Position numbers and translations under genes: made by a program. Shown here piece by piece: positions 27,589-36,326 of a stretch of DNA of 64,000 nucleotides. The DNA comes from Gordonia sihwensis NBRC 108236 (GTDB lineage: Bacteria; Actinomycetota; Actinomycetes; Mycobacteriales; Mycobacteriaceae): assembly GCF_000333035.1 (NCBI RefSeq), contig NZ_BANU01000008.1, positions 164,802 to 228,801 on the forward strand, given 5' to 3'. The notes under the pieces were generated by a model, which was given only the letters and a program-made list of their open reading frames with translations, had not been told where the DNA came from and made no database searches. Position 1 is the first letter of the stretch. The number at the start of each line of letters is the position of its first letter.

Positions 27589-28956
27589 ATGACCGACATT
27601 CATGATGCTGTCCCGCTGAGCGTCCGCGACACCGTCGCTCTGACCCCCGCCGTCACGTCCGTCATTCACTGCGACGTCGTCGCCACCACCGGGGAGTCAC
27701 TCGACGTCTCCCGTGTCGCCGCCTGGATGAGAGAGCGACTCGACTGCTGGCCGATGTTCACCCGCACGTTGCGGCACTCATGGGGCCACGCCGGCCTGCC
27801 GCACTGGGTCACGGATCCGTCGGTCGACGTCGCCGCGCACATCCGGGTCGTCGACGGCGGCGAGCCGGCGGGCGCGGAGCGGATCGTGGCGGAACTGGTG
27901 TCCTCGCCGGTCGATCTGTCGCGGCCGCCGTGGGATCTGACGGTGATCACCGGCGTGACCGGCATGGGTCTCGACTACTCCGAACCTGTCACGTTGGTGG
28001 TGCTGCGCACCCATCACGCGGCCGGCGACGGAACCAAGATCGCCGCGGTCATGCGCCGCGCGATGCGCGACGAGCCGGTGCCCGCTCCGGCCGTCCCCGG
28101 CCACCGACCGCCCGGGAACCTGAGATCGGCGCTGTCGATCCCGGCCGCACTGGTGCGTCATCTCGCGGCGCTGCCGGGTCTGTCACGGCACGCGGCCAAC
28201 CTGAAGTCGGTCGAACTCCCCCGGGGAACGCGCTTCAACCACGCCCTGCGCGGACCGATTCACATCGGTTCGGTGCCGTTGAGTCTGCGCGAGGTCCGCG
28301 CGGTCCGCGACGTTGTTCCGGGAGCCACCGTCAACGATGCGGTCACCGCGATCATCGGCCGGGCGCTGTTCGAGACCTTGACGGAGCTCGACGGCGGCGA
28401 GCCGGCGGTGCCGCTGTACGCCGCGTCGCCCTTCCAGGCCGACGATCTGACCGCTGACGCCAACTCGTTCTCCGAGGAGATCGTGGAACTGCACGGCGAC
28501 GAATCCGACCCGATCGAGCGGCTCCGGCGAGTACACGCCTCGACCGCGGCTGCCAAGGCGCGGGTCCGCAGTGAGGATGCGATCGCCTTCCGCGCCTTGC
28601 AGACTCGGCTCGCACCGACTGTCCTCGGTCTGTCCAGGAAACGGGCTCAGCGATCCGGCGTCGCCGAAGCAGGCGTCGATTCCCCGGCCGCGAGCACCGC
28701 CGCCACGCTGATCTCCAACGTCCGCAGCGATCTCGTCGACGCCACCTTCCTCGGTGATCCGGTGATCGACCAGTTGATGTGGCTCAACATCGGCGATCGG
28801 ATGACGTTGCAGCATGTGGTCACCTCGCTCGGCGACCGGCTGACGATCAACGTGACGGCAGACCTCAGCGCGTTGCGCGACTTGGACGACTACCTCGGCA
28901 AGCTCCGTCATCACGCTGCCGTTCTCACCGACGCCTGCGTGAACACCATCCACTGA
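27589..28956 (+). CDS. WS/DGAT-family acyltransferase-like protein
   Basis: 455 residues, resembling the wax ester synthase/acyl-CoA:diacylglycerol acyltransferase family. The catalytic-type motif HHAAGDG is at ~142-148, and the C-terminal half has 'ATVNDAVTAIIGRAL' and 'LISNVRSDL', counterparts of the family's second motifs. It is more divergent than the two WS/DGAT copies downstream: it lacks their 'LQPKDAMFVYTDGPRSRQ' N-terminus. Start ATG 27589 directly follows the palindrome, with no Shine-Dalgarno. About 130 bp upstream of the FemAB-like gene. An ester-forming acyl transfer is likely; substrate unknown. Confidence 0.72.
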   Translation: MTDIHDAVPLSVRDTVALTPAVTSVIHCDVVATTGESLDVSRVAAWMRERLDCWPMFTRTLRHSWGHAGLPHWVTDPSVDVAAHIRVVDGGEPAGAERIVAELVSSPVDLSRPPWDLTVITGVTGMGLDYSEPVTLVVLRTHHAAGDGTKIAAVMRRAMRDEPVPAPAVPGHRPPGNLRSALSIPAALVRHLAALPGLSRHAANLKSVELPRGTRFNHALRGPIHIGSVPLSLREVRAVRDVVPGATVNDAVTAIIGRALFETLTELDGGEPAVPLYAASPFQADDLTADANSFSEEIVELHGDESDPIERLRRVHASTAAAKARVRSEDAIAFRALQTRLAPTVLGLSRKRAQRSGVAEAGVDSPAASTAATLISNVRSDLVDATFLGDPVIDQLMWLNIGDRMTLQHVVTSLGDRLTINVTADLSALRDLDDYLGKLRHHAAVLTDACVNTIH

Positions 28957-29085
28957 ACTCCGGGCGCCCGCCCCGTCTCCGCGGACGGAATTGGGCCGAA
29001 CGTGCGACTGACCGCGTACCCAGGGCGGCGATAGGCTGCATTCTCATGCGTTTTCAGAAAGAGGCGCAGCACCGAGAAGCGCGGG

Positions 29086-30270
29086 ATGTGTAAGTCGGAT
29101 ACAGATGTGAAGAACGCGACGTTCGCCCTCGGCGAGGCCAGACAGGCGACAGCCGGCGAGATCGAGCGATGGGACGACCTGATCCGCGCCAACCCCGATG
29201 GAGGTTCGGTCTTCCGGTCTCGCGCGTTCGCACACACCCAGCAGCTCGCAGGGCATCACGTCGAATATCTGATGGTCGGCGACCTGGCTGTGTTGGCTGT
29301 GGTCGCGACTGTCCCGACGCTCGGCGACTACTGGCAGATCCCCGGTCCGGGTGTCACCTCGGTCGAGGACCTCGTTCTCGTCGTCGATTCACTCACCCCG
29401 CTGGCTGCTGAACTCGGCGTGATGACGATTCGCGTCGATCCGTATATTCCCGCCTCCGAGCAGGCTGAGGCTACCCTGATCGCACACGGTCTGAGTCGGA
29501 CGATGACCTGGACCATCGAGCACACCATCCTGGTCGATCTGAGTGGCACGGACGAGGATGTCCTGGCCAGATTCAGCACGCGGGCCCGGCGATGGATCAA
29601 GCGTGCGACCCGTGAGGATGTGGTGGTGGAGCGGGTCGAGGCGACCGATGCGAACTGCCGAATCAATTTCGATCTCCTCCGATCCACCGCGAACGGACGA
29701 TTCGGGATACCCGATCTCCACACTGCGACGACGACGTACCAGCACCTGCAGAAGTCCGGCGCCGGTCAGTTGTTCTTCGCCCGCCGGCGAGGAGAGGTGG
29801 TCGCCACGGCTTTCGCACTCAGATTCGGTCATCGCGCCCTCTACCTGACCGGCGCCTCCGTGCGCAGTGCATCGGACGACAGTTCCTCGAGCGGCCTCGG
29901 GACCACCGGCGCCGGGCACGCCGTCCAATGGGAGATCATGAGGTGGGCGCGCGAGAACGGCTGCACCGAGTACGACTTGTACGGGTCGCCCTCTCGCGCT
30001 CATCTCGACACACCCGAGCACCCACTCCACGGGGTGGGTCAATTCAAGCTCAGCTTCAGCAAGAACGTCGTCGACTACGTCGGCTGCTACCAACGTCCCG
30101 TCAGCAGGCTCCGCACCGTGCTGCTCGACACCGCCGACCACGTCCTCATGACGATGGCCCGGTCGCCTGGCATAGCGGCATTGCGCCGCCGTCCTGTCAT
30201 CGCCAACCCCGACCTGGACTGGTTTCGGTGGGCTCCGGCGAACTCCGTCCGCGCACTGCTGCGCCACTGA
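29086..30270 (+). CDS. FemAB/FemX-like acyl- or aminoacyltransferase (GNAT fold)
   Basis: 394 residues. Two GNAT-like halves: the N-terminal half contains 'FRSRAFAHTQQLAGHHVEYL' and 'YWQIPGPGVTS'; the C-terminal half contains 'LARFSTRARRWIKRATRED', the ligand-binding 'LFFARRRGEVVATAFALRFGHRALYLTGAS', then 'AVQWEIMRWARENGCTEYDLYG' and 'GVGQFKLSFSKNVVDYVG', which closely follow the FemAB/peptidoglycan-bridge family (WLxxG-type end, 'G(x)xxFKxxFG'). Family members transfer an amino acid from aminoacyl-tRNA to a wall precursor or lipid. No signal peptide, so cytoplasmic. ATG 29086 chosen; GTG 29107 is an alternative. It precedes a WS/DGAT gene by 14 bp, so the two are probably co-transcribed. Acceptor unknown. 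Confidence 0.75.
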   Translation: MCKSDTDVKNATFALGEARQATAGEIERWDDLIRANPDGGSVFRSRAFAHTQQLAGHHVEYLMVGDLAVLAVVATVPTLGDYWQIPGPGVTSVEDLVLVVDSLTPLAAELGVMTIRVDPYIPASEQAEATLIAHGLSRTMTWTIEHTILVDLSGTDEDVLARFSTRARRWIKRATREDVVVERVEATDANCRINFDLLRSTANGRFGIPDLHTATTTYQHLQKSGAGQLFFARRRGEVVATAFALRFGHRALYLTGASVRSASDDSSSSGLGTTGAGHAVQWEIMRWARENGCTEYDLYGSPSRAHLDTPEHPLHGVGQFKLSFSKNVVDYVGCYQRPVSRLRTVLLDTADHVLMTMARSPGIAALRRRPVIANPDLDWFRWAPANSVRALLRH

Positions 30271-30284
30271 ACCGAGGTCCCACG

Positions 30285-31715
30285 ATGGAACGCCTACAGC
30301 CCAAGGACGCGATGTTCGTCTACACCGACGGACCGCGATCTCGTCAGATCACCGTGTGCTGTGGTTTCTTCGTGAGCGCCGCTGATCACGACCTGCCGCT
30401 GGAGTCCGCCGTGCACGAGTGGTTCGCCGCACGCACGCGCGGGCCACTCTTTCGCCGCAGGCTCCGACGGTCGATGCTCGACCTCGAGTACCCCGTCTGG
30501 GTGCACGACGACGACTTCCGTCTCGATCGCCATTTGTTCATCCACGACCCGATGACCTCGGACGGCTTCCTCGATTTCCTCGGAGAACTGGCCGAATCCG
30601 CTATGGATTTGTCCCGTCCACTGTGGGAGATCCATGTGAGCAGGTGCCCCGACGGATTCGGCCCGATAGCGGACCAGGGCTTCGCCGTGGCCGTCCGCAT
30701 CCACCACGCCGCTGCGGACGGGATCGCCGTCCAGGCGATCCTCGCCAGTCTCTTCGGGCAGGAATCGTCGGCCGGAAACTCCGAACGGGAGCTGTTACCG
30801 GGGTCCGACTGCCACACCGCGGCGGGAGCGCTCACGCAGGTGGTTCGATCGATCACTGACTTCCGTCGGGCCGTTCGCGACTATCGCGCCGCGCTCGATG
30901 AGAGAACAACGGTGCGCGCCGCCGAAAACTACCCGGTGCCGCCGACAGACCGGACCGTCACCCCGATCGACGGTCCGGTCGGCCCCAAGCGTGGCGTGGC
31001 CGTCGTCTACTGGCCGTGGACGGAGGTCAGACAGATCCGCCGCAGTGCCGGCGAGGCCACCGTCAACGACCTTGTTCTCACCGTGATCGGCCGGGCGATG
31101 CACGACTACCTCTGCGCTGTCGGGAGCCCGCCGGAAGGCTCACTGGTGGCGTCGGTTCCCATGACGGTACGGCCACGGGAGGCCGACGGCACCGTGACCG
31201 ACGACGATGGTGAGGGCAACAACCGGTTCGTCATGATGACGGTCGACCTCCACAGCACCCAACCGGACCCGATCGCCCGGCTGCGAGCGGTCCACGACGC
31301 AGTGCTGGGCGAGCGCCTCAGGCTCAGCCACCGGGCCGAGGCATCCGCGGATGCGACCGTCAGTTACGTACCGCCCGGCTTCCTGATCCGGGCACTGCGA
31401 CGACGAACAGAAGACTCCCGCGGCTATCCACGGCGTGACGAGCCCGACGACCGACCTTTCAATACGTCGGTGATGACTGCTTACCGGCTGCCGTTCGAAC
31501 TCCGCCTCCTGGACTGCCGCCAGGTCTGCGGGCTGGGATTCGGGCCACTCAACGGCACTGGCATCTCCCACGCACACGGTGCCGGCGACGACTGGTGCGG
31601 TGTGACAGCACTGTGCGATACCGATCTCGTACCGGACCCGTCCGAGTACGCGTCAGCGCTCGATGCGGCATACGCAGATCTCCGGAACGCCACCCTCGGC
31701 ACCACTGCCGGATAA
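30285..31715 (+). CDS. WS/DGAT-family acyltransferase, tandem copy 1
   Basis: 476 residues. Starts MERLQPKDAMFVYTDGP, equivalent to the 'L.P.DA.F' N-terminus of the wax ester synthase/DGAT family. 'MDLSRPLWEIHV', the active-site motif HHAAADG at 140-146, 'ATVNDLVLTVIGRAMHDYL', 'VASVPMTVRPRE' and the C-terminal 'NTSVMTAYRLPF...GPLNGTGISHAHG' follow in order. ATG 30285, 14 bp after the FemAB-like stop, has GAGG upstream. Strong similarity to the next gene shows a tandem duplication. Probably esterifies a hydroxyl group with an acyl-CoA; whether the product is wax ester, triacylglycerol or a specialised lipid is not decidable here. Confidence 0.82.
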   Translation: MERLQPKDAMFVYTDGPRSRQITVCCGFFVSAADHDLPLESAVHEWFAARTRGPLFRRRLRRSMLDLEYPVWVHDDDFRLDRHLFIHDPMTSDGFLDFLGELAESAMDLSRPLWEIHVSRCPDGFGPIADQGFAVAVRIHHAAADGIAVQAILASLFGQESSAGNSERELLPGSDCHTAAGALTQVVRSITDFRRAVRDYRAALDERTTVRAAENYPVPPTDRTVTPIDGPVGPKRGVAVVYWPWTEVRQIRRSAGEATVNDLVLTVIGRAMHDYLCAVGSPPEGSLVASVPMTVRPREADGTVTDDDGEGNNRFVMMTVDLHSTQPDPIARLRAVHDAVLGERLRLSHRAEASADATVSYVPPGFLIRALRRRTEDSRGYPRRDEPDDRPFNTSVMTAYRLPFELRLLDCRQVCGLGFGPLNGTGISHAHGAGDDWCGVTALCDTDLVPDPSEYASALDAAYADLRNATLGTTAG

Positions 31716-31811
31716 CATCGGGCGATCGCCCCAAGTCCACCGGCCGTGCCTGCTCTCCGCCCCGGGCCCACGTCCGCAGACTCCCCACCGTCACGATCGG
31801 AAGAGTCCTCG

Positions 31812-33245
31812 ATGGCACGTCTGCAACCCAAAGACGCCCTGTTCGTATACACGGACGGACCGCGGTCGCGCCAAATGAACGTCGCCACCCAATTCTTCGT
31901 CGTCGACGACCCTGCCACGGAATTGCCCGCCGAGGCCGTGACGGACTGGTTCCGCGCTCGAACCACCGGGATGATCTTCCGCAGATGTCTCAAGCGGTCA
32001 TTTCTCGACCTCGACTATCCCGTGTGGATCGAAGACGACGACTTCCGATTCGAGCACCACGTGTTCCTTCACCCTGCCGTCTCTGAAAGCGGCGTGCTCG
32101 GGTTGCTCGGGGAATTGGCCGAGACCCCGATGGACCTGACGCGACCGCTGTGGGAGGTCCACGTCATTCCCTGCCCAGACGGGTTCGGCCCGGTCAGGCG
32201 ATCGGGCGTCGCGATCACGCTGCGCGTGCACCACGCCGCGGCCGACGGAATCGAGATGCAGACCATCTACGCCGCGCTGTTCGGCTCCGAACTCCCCGGC
32301 GCGAATGGACCGTTCGCCCCGATCTCCGTCCCCGGCGACCGCGGCCACGCGATACTCCGCCGGATCCGCCGCTCGGTCGGCGACTTCATCAGCGCGGCGG
32401 ATGAACACCGCCGAACTCTCGCCGAGTTGGAGTCGGCGCGCGGCGACGCCGACTATCCATTGCCTCCTTCGGAACCGACGCCTACGCCGATCGATGGGCC
32501 CGTCGGACCGCGCCGGGCAGTAGTGGCCACTCACCTTCCCTGGCAGCAGGTACGCGACATTCGCAGTGCTGCCGGCTCGGCGACGATCAATGACATCGCC
32601 CTCACCGTGATCGGTGGGGCGATGCACGACTACCTCGACGCGATCGGTTCAACACCTGCGGGATCTCTGGTCGCTTCGGTTCCAATGACCGTGCGACCGA
32701 AGACCGCGGACGGCTCGCTCGCGTCAGACGACACGACCGAAGGCAACAACCGGTTCGTCATGATGACGGTGGACCTGCACAGCACGGTTGTCGACCCGCT
32801 CGAACGGCTTCGAGCGGTCCATGACGCCGTGCTCGGGGAACGCGAGCGGCTGAGTCACCCGATCGAGGCCACGGCCGACGACATCACCGCGAGATATGTG
32901 CCGCCGGGGTTCGTCGCCCGCGCGTTGCGCAGACTGAGGGAAGACGCTCGCGGGTATCCGAGGCGCACGGAACCCGACGGCAAACCGTTCAACACCTCCG
33001 TCATGACCAGCTTTCGGCTGCCCTTCGACCCGCAGTTCTTCGGCCGTTCCCGCGCGTGCAGCGTCGTCTTCGGTCCGCTCAACGGCACAGGCCTCTCACA
33101 CGCCCACAATGTGGCAGGTGAATGGATGGGGATCACCGCTCTCTGCGACCGCGATCTGATTCCCGACCCCGAGCGGTATGCAGCCGCGTTGCGGAGCTCG
33201 TATGAGGGACTGCGCGACGCCGCGCTCGGCGCGACTGCCCGATAG
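31812..33245 (+). CDS. WS/DGAT-family acyltransferase, tandem copy 2
   Basis: 477 residues and collinear with copy 1: MARLQPKDALFVYTDGP start, 'MDLTRPLWEVHV', HHAAADG at 140-146 (same residue numbers), 'ATINDIALTVIGGAMHDYL', 'VASVPMTVRPK', 'NTSVMTSFRLPF' and 'GPLNGTGLSHAHN'. ATG 31812 is preceded by a GGAAGAG stretch. Copy 1 ends 96 bp upstream and the hotdog gene starts 11 bp downstream, so all are probably one transcript. Divergence is spread along the length, so the duplication does not look recent. Confidence 0.82.
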   Translation: MARLQPKDALFVYTDGPRSRQMNVATQFFVVDDPATELPAEAVTDWFRARTTGMIFRRCLKRSFLDLDYPVWIEDDDFRFEHHVFLHPAVSESGVLGLLGELAETPMDLTRPLWEVHVIPCPDGFGPVRRSGVAITLRVHHAAADGIEMQTIYAALFGSELPGANGPFAPISVPGDRGHAILRRIRRSVGDFISAADEHRRTLAELESARGDADYPLPPSEPTPTPIDGPVGPRRAVVATHLPWQQVRDIRSAAGSATINDIALTVIGGAMHDYLDAIGSTPAGSLVASVPMTVRPKTADGSLASDDTTEGNNRFVMMTVDLHSTVVDPLERLRAVHDAVLGERERLSHPIEATADDITARYVPPGFVARALRRLREDARGYPRRTEPDGKPFNTSVMTSFRLPFDPQFFGRSRACSVVFGPLNGTGLSHAHNVAGEWMGITALCDRDLIPDPERYAAALRSSYEGLRDAALGATAR

Positions 33246-33256
33246 CATCGGAACTC

Positions 33257-33748
33257 ATGACTGCAACTCCCGGTAACACCAACAGTGCGACGTACGCCCT
33301 CCGCAAGCGTCTGCCCGGTGGTCGGCTCGGCAACGCACTGTTCTCGCTCGGCATGGTCGCGCGCGTGCCGTACTTCGGCACCATTCTCCCGCTCGTCGAG
33401 GAGATGGAACCCGGATACTGCCGTGTCTCGGCGCCCAACTGGTTCGGCGTTCACAACCACCTCGGAACCTTTCACGCCATCGCGGCCTGCAATCTCGCCG
33501 AGACCGCGATGGGGATGTTGATGGAGGCCACCGTGCCGACGGGGCACCGCTGGATCCCCAAGGCGATGAGCACGCAGTACCTCGCCAAGGCCACCACGCG
33601 ACTGACCGCCCACGCGGAGTTGGCCGAACCGGTGGACTTCTCGACCATCACCGAGGGTCGTGAAGTGATGGTCACGATCCGGATCCTCGATACTGCGGGA
33701 ACCGAGGTGGTCCACTGCGACATCACCACCTGGGTGACGCCGAAGTGA
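33257..33748 (+). CDS. Hotdog-fold protein (DUF4442/YiiD_C type)
   Basis: 163 residues. 'FSLGMVARVPYFGTILPLVEEMEPGYCRVSAPNWFGVHNHLGTFHAIAACNLAETAMGML' is the typical N-terminal hot-dog helix and PaaI-like active-site segment of DUF4442 proteins; 'IPKAMSTQYLAKATTRLTA' is the following beta region. Probably an acyl-CoA or acyl-ACP thioesterase or binding protein. It starts 11 bp after the second WS/DGAT gene, so it may supply or edit acyl groups for the acyltransferases. No catalytic Asp/Glu can be assigned confidently. Confidence 0.75.
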   Translation: MTATPGNTNSATYALRKRLPGGRLGNALFSLGMVARVPYFGTILPLVEEMEPGYCRVSAPNWFGVHNHLGTFHAIAACNLAETAMGMLMEATVPTGHRWIPKAMSTQYLAKATTRLTAHAELAEPVDFSTITEGREVMVTIRILDTAGTEVVHCDITTWVTPK

Positions 33749-33886
33749 CCGAATCAGGCACGCCCTTGGTCCTTTCCGCAGGTCTGTAATGAGTTTCTCA
33801 GTCGACTGCCAGTAGGGTTGCACTCGTAACCGCCGGACACACAGGGTGGCCGGAGACTCGCTGAGCGATAGCGGAGGAAGAGAATC

Positions 33887-34636
33887 GTGGCCCAGAAGAA
33901 CCGGACCGTCATCGATCCTCGGCAGGCCGAGCGCCGCCGTTCCCTCATCTACAAAATCGGTGCGGCGGTGGTGCTGATCGTCATCGCAGTCGGCGTCACG
34001 TTCTGGGCGATCAACCACAACAAGGACAGCGCCTCGACCACCGGCGGTTCCGACACGCCCACCGTGATGCGGCCGGACGGCTCCATCCGGATCACCAGTG
34101 CGCCGGCGGGCACGGAGCCCAAGGTCGTCATCACCACCGTCGAGGACTTCCAGTGCCCCGGGTGCCGTGCCTTCGAGCAGAGCTTCGGCGGCACCCTCGC
34201 CGAACTCGAGAAGAACCCGCAGGTCGCTGTCGACTACCACCCGATCGCATTCCTCGACCGGATGTCGACCACGAATTACTCCAGCCGCGCCATGAACGCG
34301 TCCACGTGCGTCGCCGAATCGACCGCCAAGAACGGCGACTGGAGCATCTGGCTCAAGTTCCACAATCTCCTCTTCACCAACCAGCCCGAGGAGGGCGGCG
34401 CCGGACTCCCGGACAGCGAACTGATCTCGCTCGCGAAGCAGGCCGGCGCGGAAGGCATCACCGACTGCATCGAGAACAACCAGTTCGGTCAGTGGGTGGC
34501 CAAGCAGACCGCCGACACGACAAGCAATCCCGAGTTCCAGGGCACTCCGTGGATCCGCATCAACGGACAGCAGTTCGACCCGCAGGCGGGACCGCAGGGC
34601 CTGACCGACGCCGTCAACGCGGCCCTCGCGAAGTAG
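33887..34636 (+). CDS. DsbA-like membrane-anchored thiol-disulfide oxidoreductase
   Basis: 249 residues. One N-terminal membrane anchor (about 20-42) follows a positive cytoplasmic stretch; a DsbA-type thioredoxin domain lies outside. The redox motif is CPGC at residues 90-93 in 'EDFQCPGCRAF', and a cis-Pro loop is visible as 'GTPWIRING'. GTG 33887 is preceded by GCGGAGGAAGAG. Role: oxidises substrate cysteines outside the membrane and is re-oxidised by VKOR, encoded 6 bp downstream. A -10-like TAGGGT is at 33813-33818. Pairing with VKOR is the known actinobacterial disulfide-forming arrangement. Confidence 0.88.
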   Translation: MAQKNRTVIDPRQAERRRSLIYKIGAAVVLIVIAVGVTFWAINHNKDSASTTGGSDTPTVMRPDGSIRITSAPAGTEPKVVITTVEDFQCPGCRAFEQSFGGTLAELEKNPQVAVDYHPIAFLDRMSTTNYSSRAMNASTCVAESTAKNGDWSIWLKFHNLLFTNQPEEGGAGLPDSELISLAKQAGAEGITDCIENNQFGQWVAKQTADTTSNPEFQGTPWIRINGQQFDPQAGPQGLTDAVNAALAK

Positions 34637-34642
34637 CCCGCC

Positions 34643-35308
34643 ATGACGGATGAGACGCCGGCCGAGATCGAGGACGGTTCGCCCGTAGTCACGGCGAGCG
34701 ACGTTGAGACCGCACCGCCCGCCCCCCGGGGCTTCTGGCGAGAGCGTCGCCCGGTGCCCGTGGTGGCCGCCTGGGTGCTGCTGGTGTGCGGTGTTCTCGG
34801 GATGGCTGCCGCGGTCGCACTGACGCTCGACCGCATCCAACTGCTCATCGATCCGTCGTTCACGCCCGCGTGCAGCATCAATCCGATCATCTCGTGCGGA
34901 TCGGTGATGGTGACCGATCAGGGCAAGTTCTTCGGATTCCCGAATCCGCTGCTCGGCCTGCCCGCCTTCGCGGTGATCCTGGTGACCGCCGTGCTGTCGA
35001 TCGCACGAGTCCGACTGCCACGCTGGTACTGGGCCGGACAGGCCGTCGTCTCGGCACTCGGCCAGGTCTTCGTCGGCTACTTGATCTTCCAGAGCCTCTA
35101 CCGCATTCACGCGCTGTGCCCGTACTGCATGGTGGTGTGGACGCTGATGCCGGTGGTGCTGATCCTCAGCATCTCGCGCGTGCTGCCCGACTCGCGCGGC
35201 GGCCGGTCGGCCCGCGAGTGGCTGTGGATCGCGCTGCCCGTCTACTACGTGGTCGTGATCGCCATGATCACCGTCCAGTTCTGGGACTACTGGCGCACGC
35301 TGATCTGA
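34643..35308 (+). CDS. Vitamin K epoxide reductase (VKOR) family protein
   Basis: 221 residues, four or five membrane helices. Both catalytic cysteine pairs are visible: C77/C85 in 'ACSINPIISCGSVM' (loop) and C159-P-Y-C162 in 'HALCPYCMVVW' (active site). 'FFGFPNPLLGLPAF' is the conserved VKOR loop/helix. It transfers electrons from the reduced DsbA-like partner to quinone. The 35-residue cytoplasmic N-terminus is hydrophilic. Its last 22 bp overlap the convergent PIG-L gene. Confidence 0.93.
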   Translation: MTDETPAEIEDGSPVVTASDVETAPPAPRGFWRERRPVPVVAAWVLLVCGVLGMAAAVALTLDRIQLLIDPSFTPACSINPIISCGSVMVTDQGKFFGFPNPLLGLPAFAVILVTAVLSIARVRLPRWYWAGQAVVSALGQVFVGYLIFQSLYRIHALCPYCMVVWTLMPVVLILSISRVLPDSRGGRSAREWLWIALPVYYVVVIAMITVQFWDYWRTLI

Positions 35309-36126
35309 GAGCCGCAGAGGCTGTGATAGCACTCGACGCCGAGTCGGTCACGGTCCATCCACGCCGATCCGAAGGTCTTCTCGAGTCCGCCGATCTGGGT
35401 ACGGTACTCGTTGGTCGCGGCCAGCTTTCCCGCCCACTCCTCATCCGCCAGCGGGAGCAGTGAGGCGACGAGCGCCGAGTCGGTCTCGACCTCCCGGCAC
35501 CCGTCGGCCTCCGAACACACCGTGTACGGCCGCTCGCACACCGTCACCAGATCGACGCCGGTGCGCTCGCGGCATTCCTGCGCCAACCGATGCGTGCGTC
35601 GGTGATCCGGATGACGAGCGGAGGCGGGGTGCGTGACGATCGTCTGAACATCGTGATCCCGAAGCAGTGCCGTCGCCGCGTCGACCGCGTGTCGATAGCG
35701 CGTGCGGCTCGACCGCGAGTACTGCACCTCGTAATCGCCCAGGGCGAACGTCGGTACGCCCGCCGCTGCACACGCCGCGGCGTGCTCGGCTCTGCGCACG
35801 TCGATCACTTCGGCCGGTGTCAGTGCGAGTCCGCAGTAGTAGTCCCACTCGGCGAATACCGGACGGCCCACGAATCTGGCCGCGACCTTCACCGGCAATG
35901 AGTTGCGAAGCGCCGGCGGCAGCGATCGTCGACGGAACTCGCCCCATCGACCCCGTGGGCACTCGGTGCACAGGACTATGTCGATGGCTCCGCCGCTCGC
36001 ATGCGCCATGGCGTGAAAGGCGTCGAAGACGCTGTCGTCGTAGTGTGCGAAGAGGAAGGCACACCTCGCCTCACCGCTCATCACCGCCGCCAGCGACCGC
36101 TCTTGGTAATCGCGCTCACTCATCAT
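35287..36126 (-). CDS. PIG-L/LmbE-family deacetylase
   Basis: 279 residues. The zinc-site pieces of the N-acetylglucosaminyl deacetylase family are present: 'AHYDDSVFD' (28-36; canonical form AHPDDE, with Pro changed to Tyr) and 'HPASARHPDHRRTH' (HPDH). The family hydrolyses N-acetyl groups from GlcNAc-type substrates (MshB, Mca) or related amides. The C-terminal half has several Cys residues (TVCSEADGC) and no signal peptide. Starts at one of two adjacent ATGs (36126/36123). Converges with and overlaps VKOR by 22 bp; about 200 bp from mftG. Substrate unknown. Confidence 0.72.
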   Translation of the reverse strand: MMSERDYQERSLAAVMSGEARCAFLFAHYDDSVFDAFHAMAHASGGAIDIVLCTECPRGRWGEFRRRSLPPALRNSLPVKVAARFVGRPVFAEWDYYCGLALTPAEVIDVRRAEHAAACAAAGVPTFALGDYEVQYSRSSRTRYRHAVDAATALLRDHDVQTIVTHPASARHPDHRRTHRLAQECRERTGVDLVTVCERPYTVCSEADGCREVETDSALVASLLPLADEEWAGKLAATNEYRTQIGGLEKTFGSAWMDRDRLGVECYHSLCGSQISVRQ

Positions 36127-36326
36127 CGCGCCGACGCTAATGGCCGGTGTGGACCATCAGAATCGGTCGTTCAGCCGGATAATGCGCTGACCAGGCAGGC
36201 CAACGGATTTTACAGCAGAGAACCCCCGTGAACTGCGGTTTCCGGCCGATCCGGTGCCGACCTTCTCCGACCTTCCGGAAGCGGCGCGACGAACTTCATC
36301 TGATCGCCCGACTCGGCGCGGGCAGA

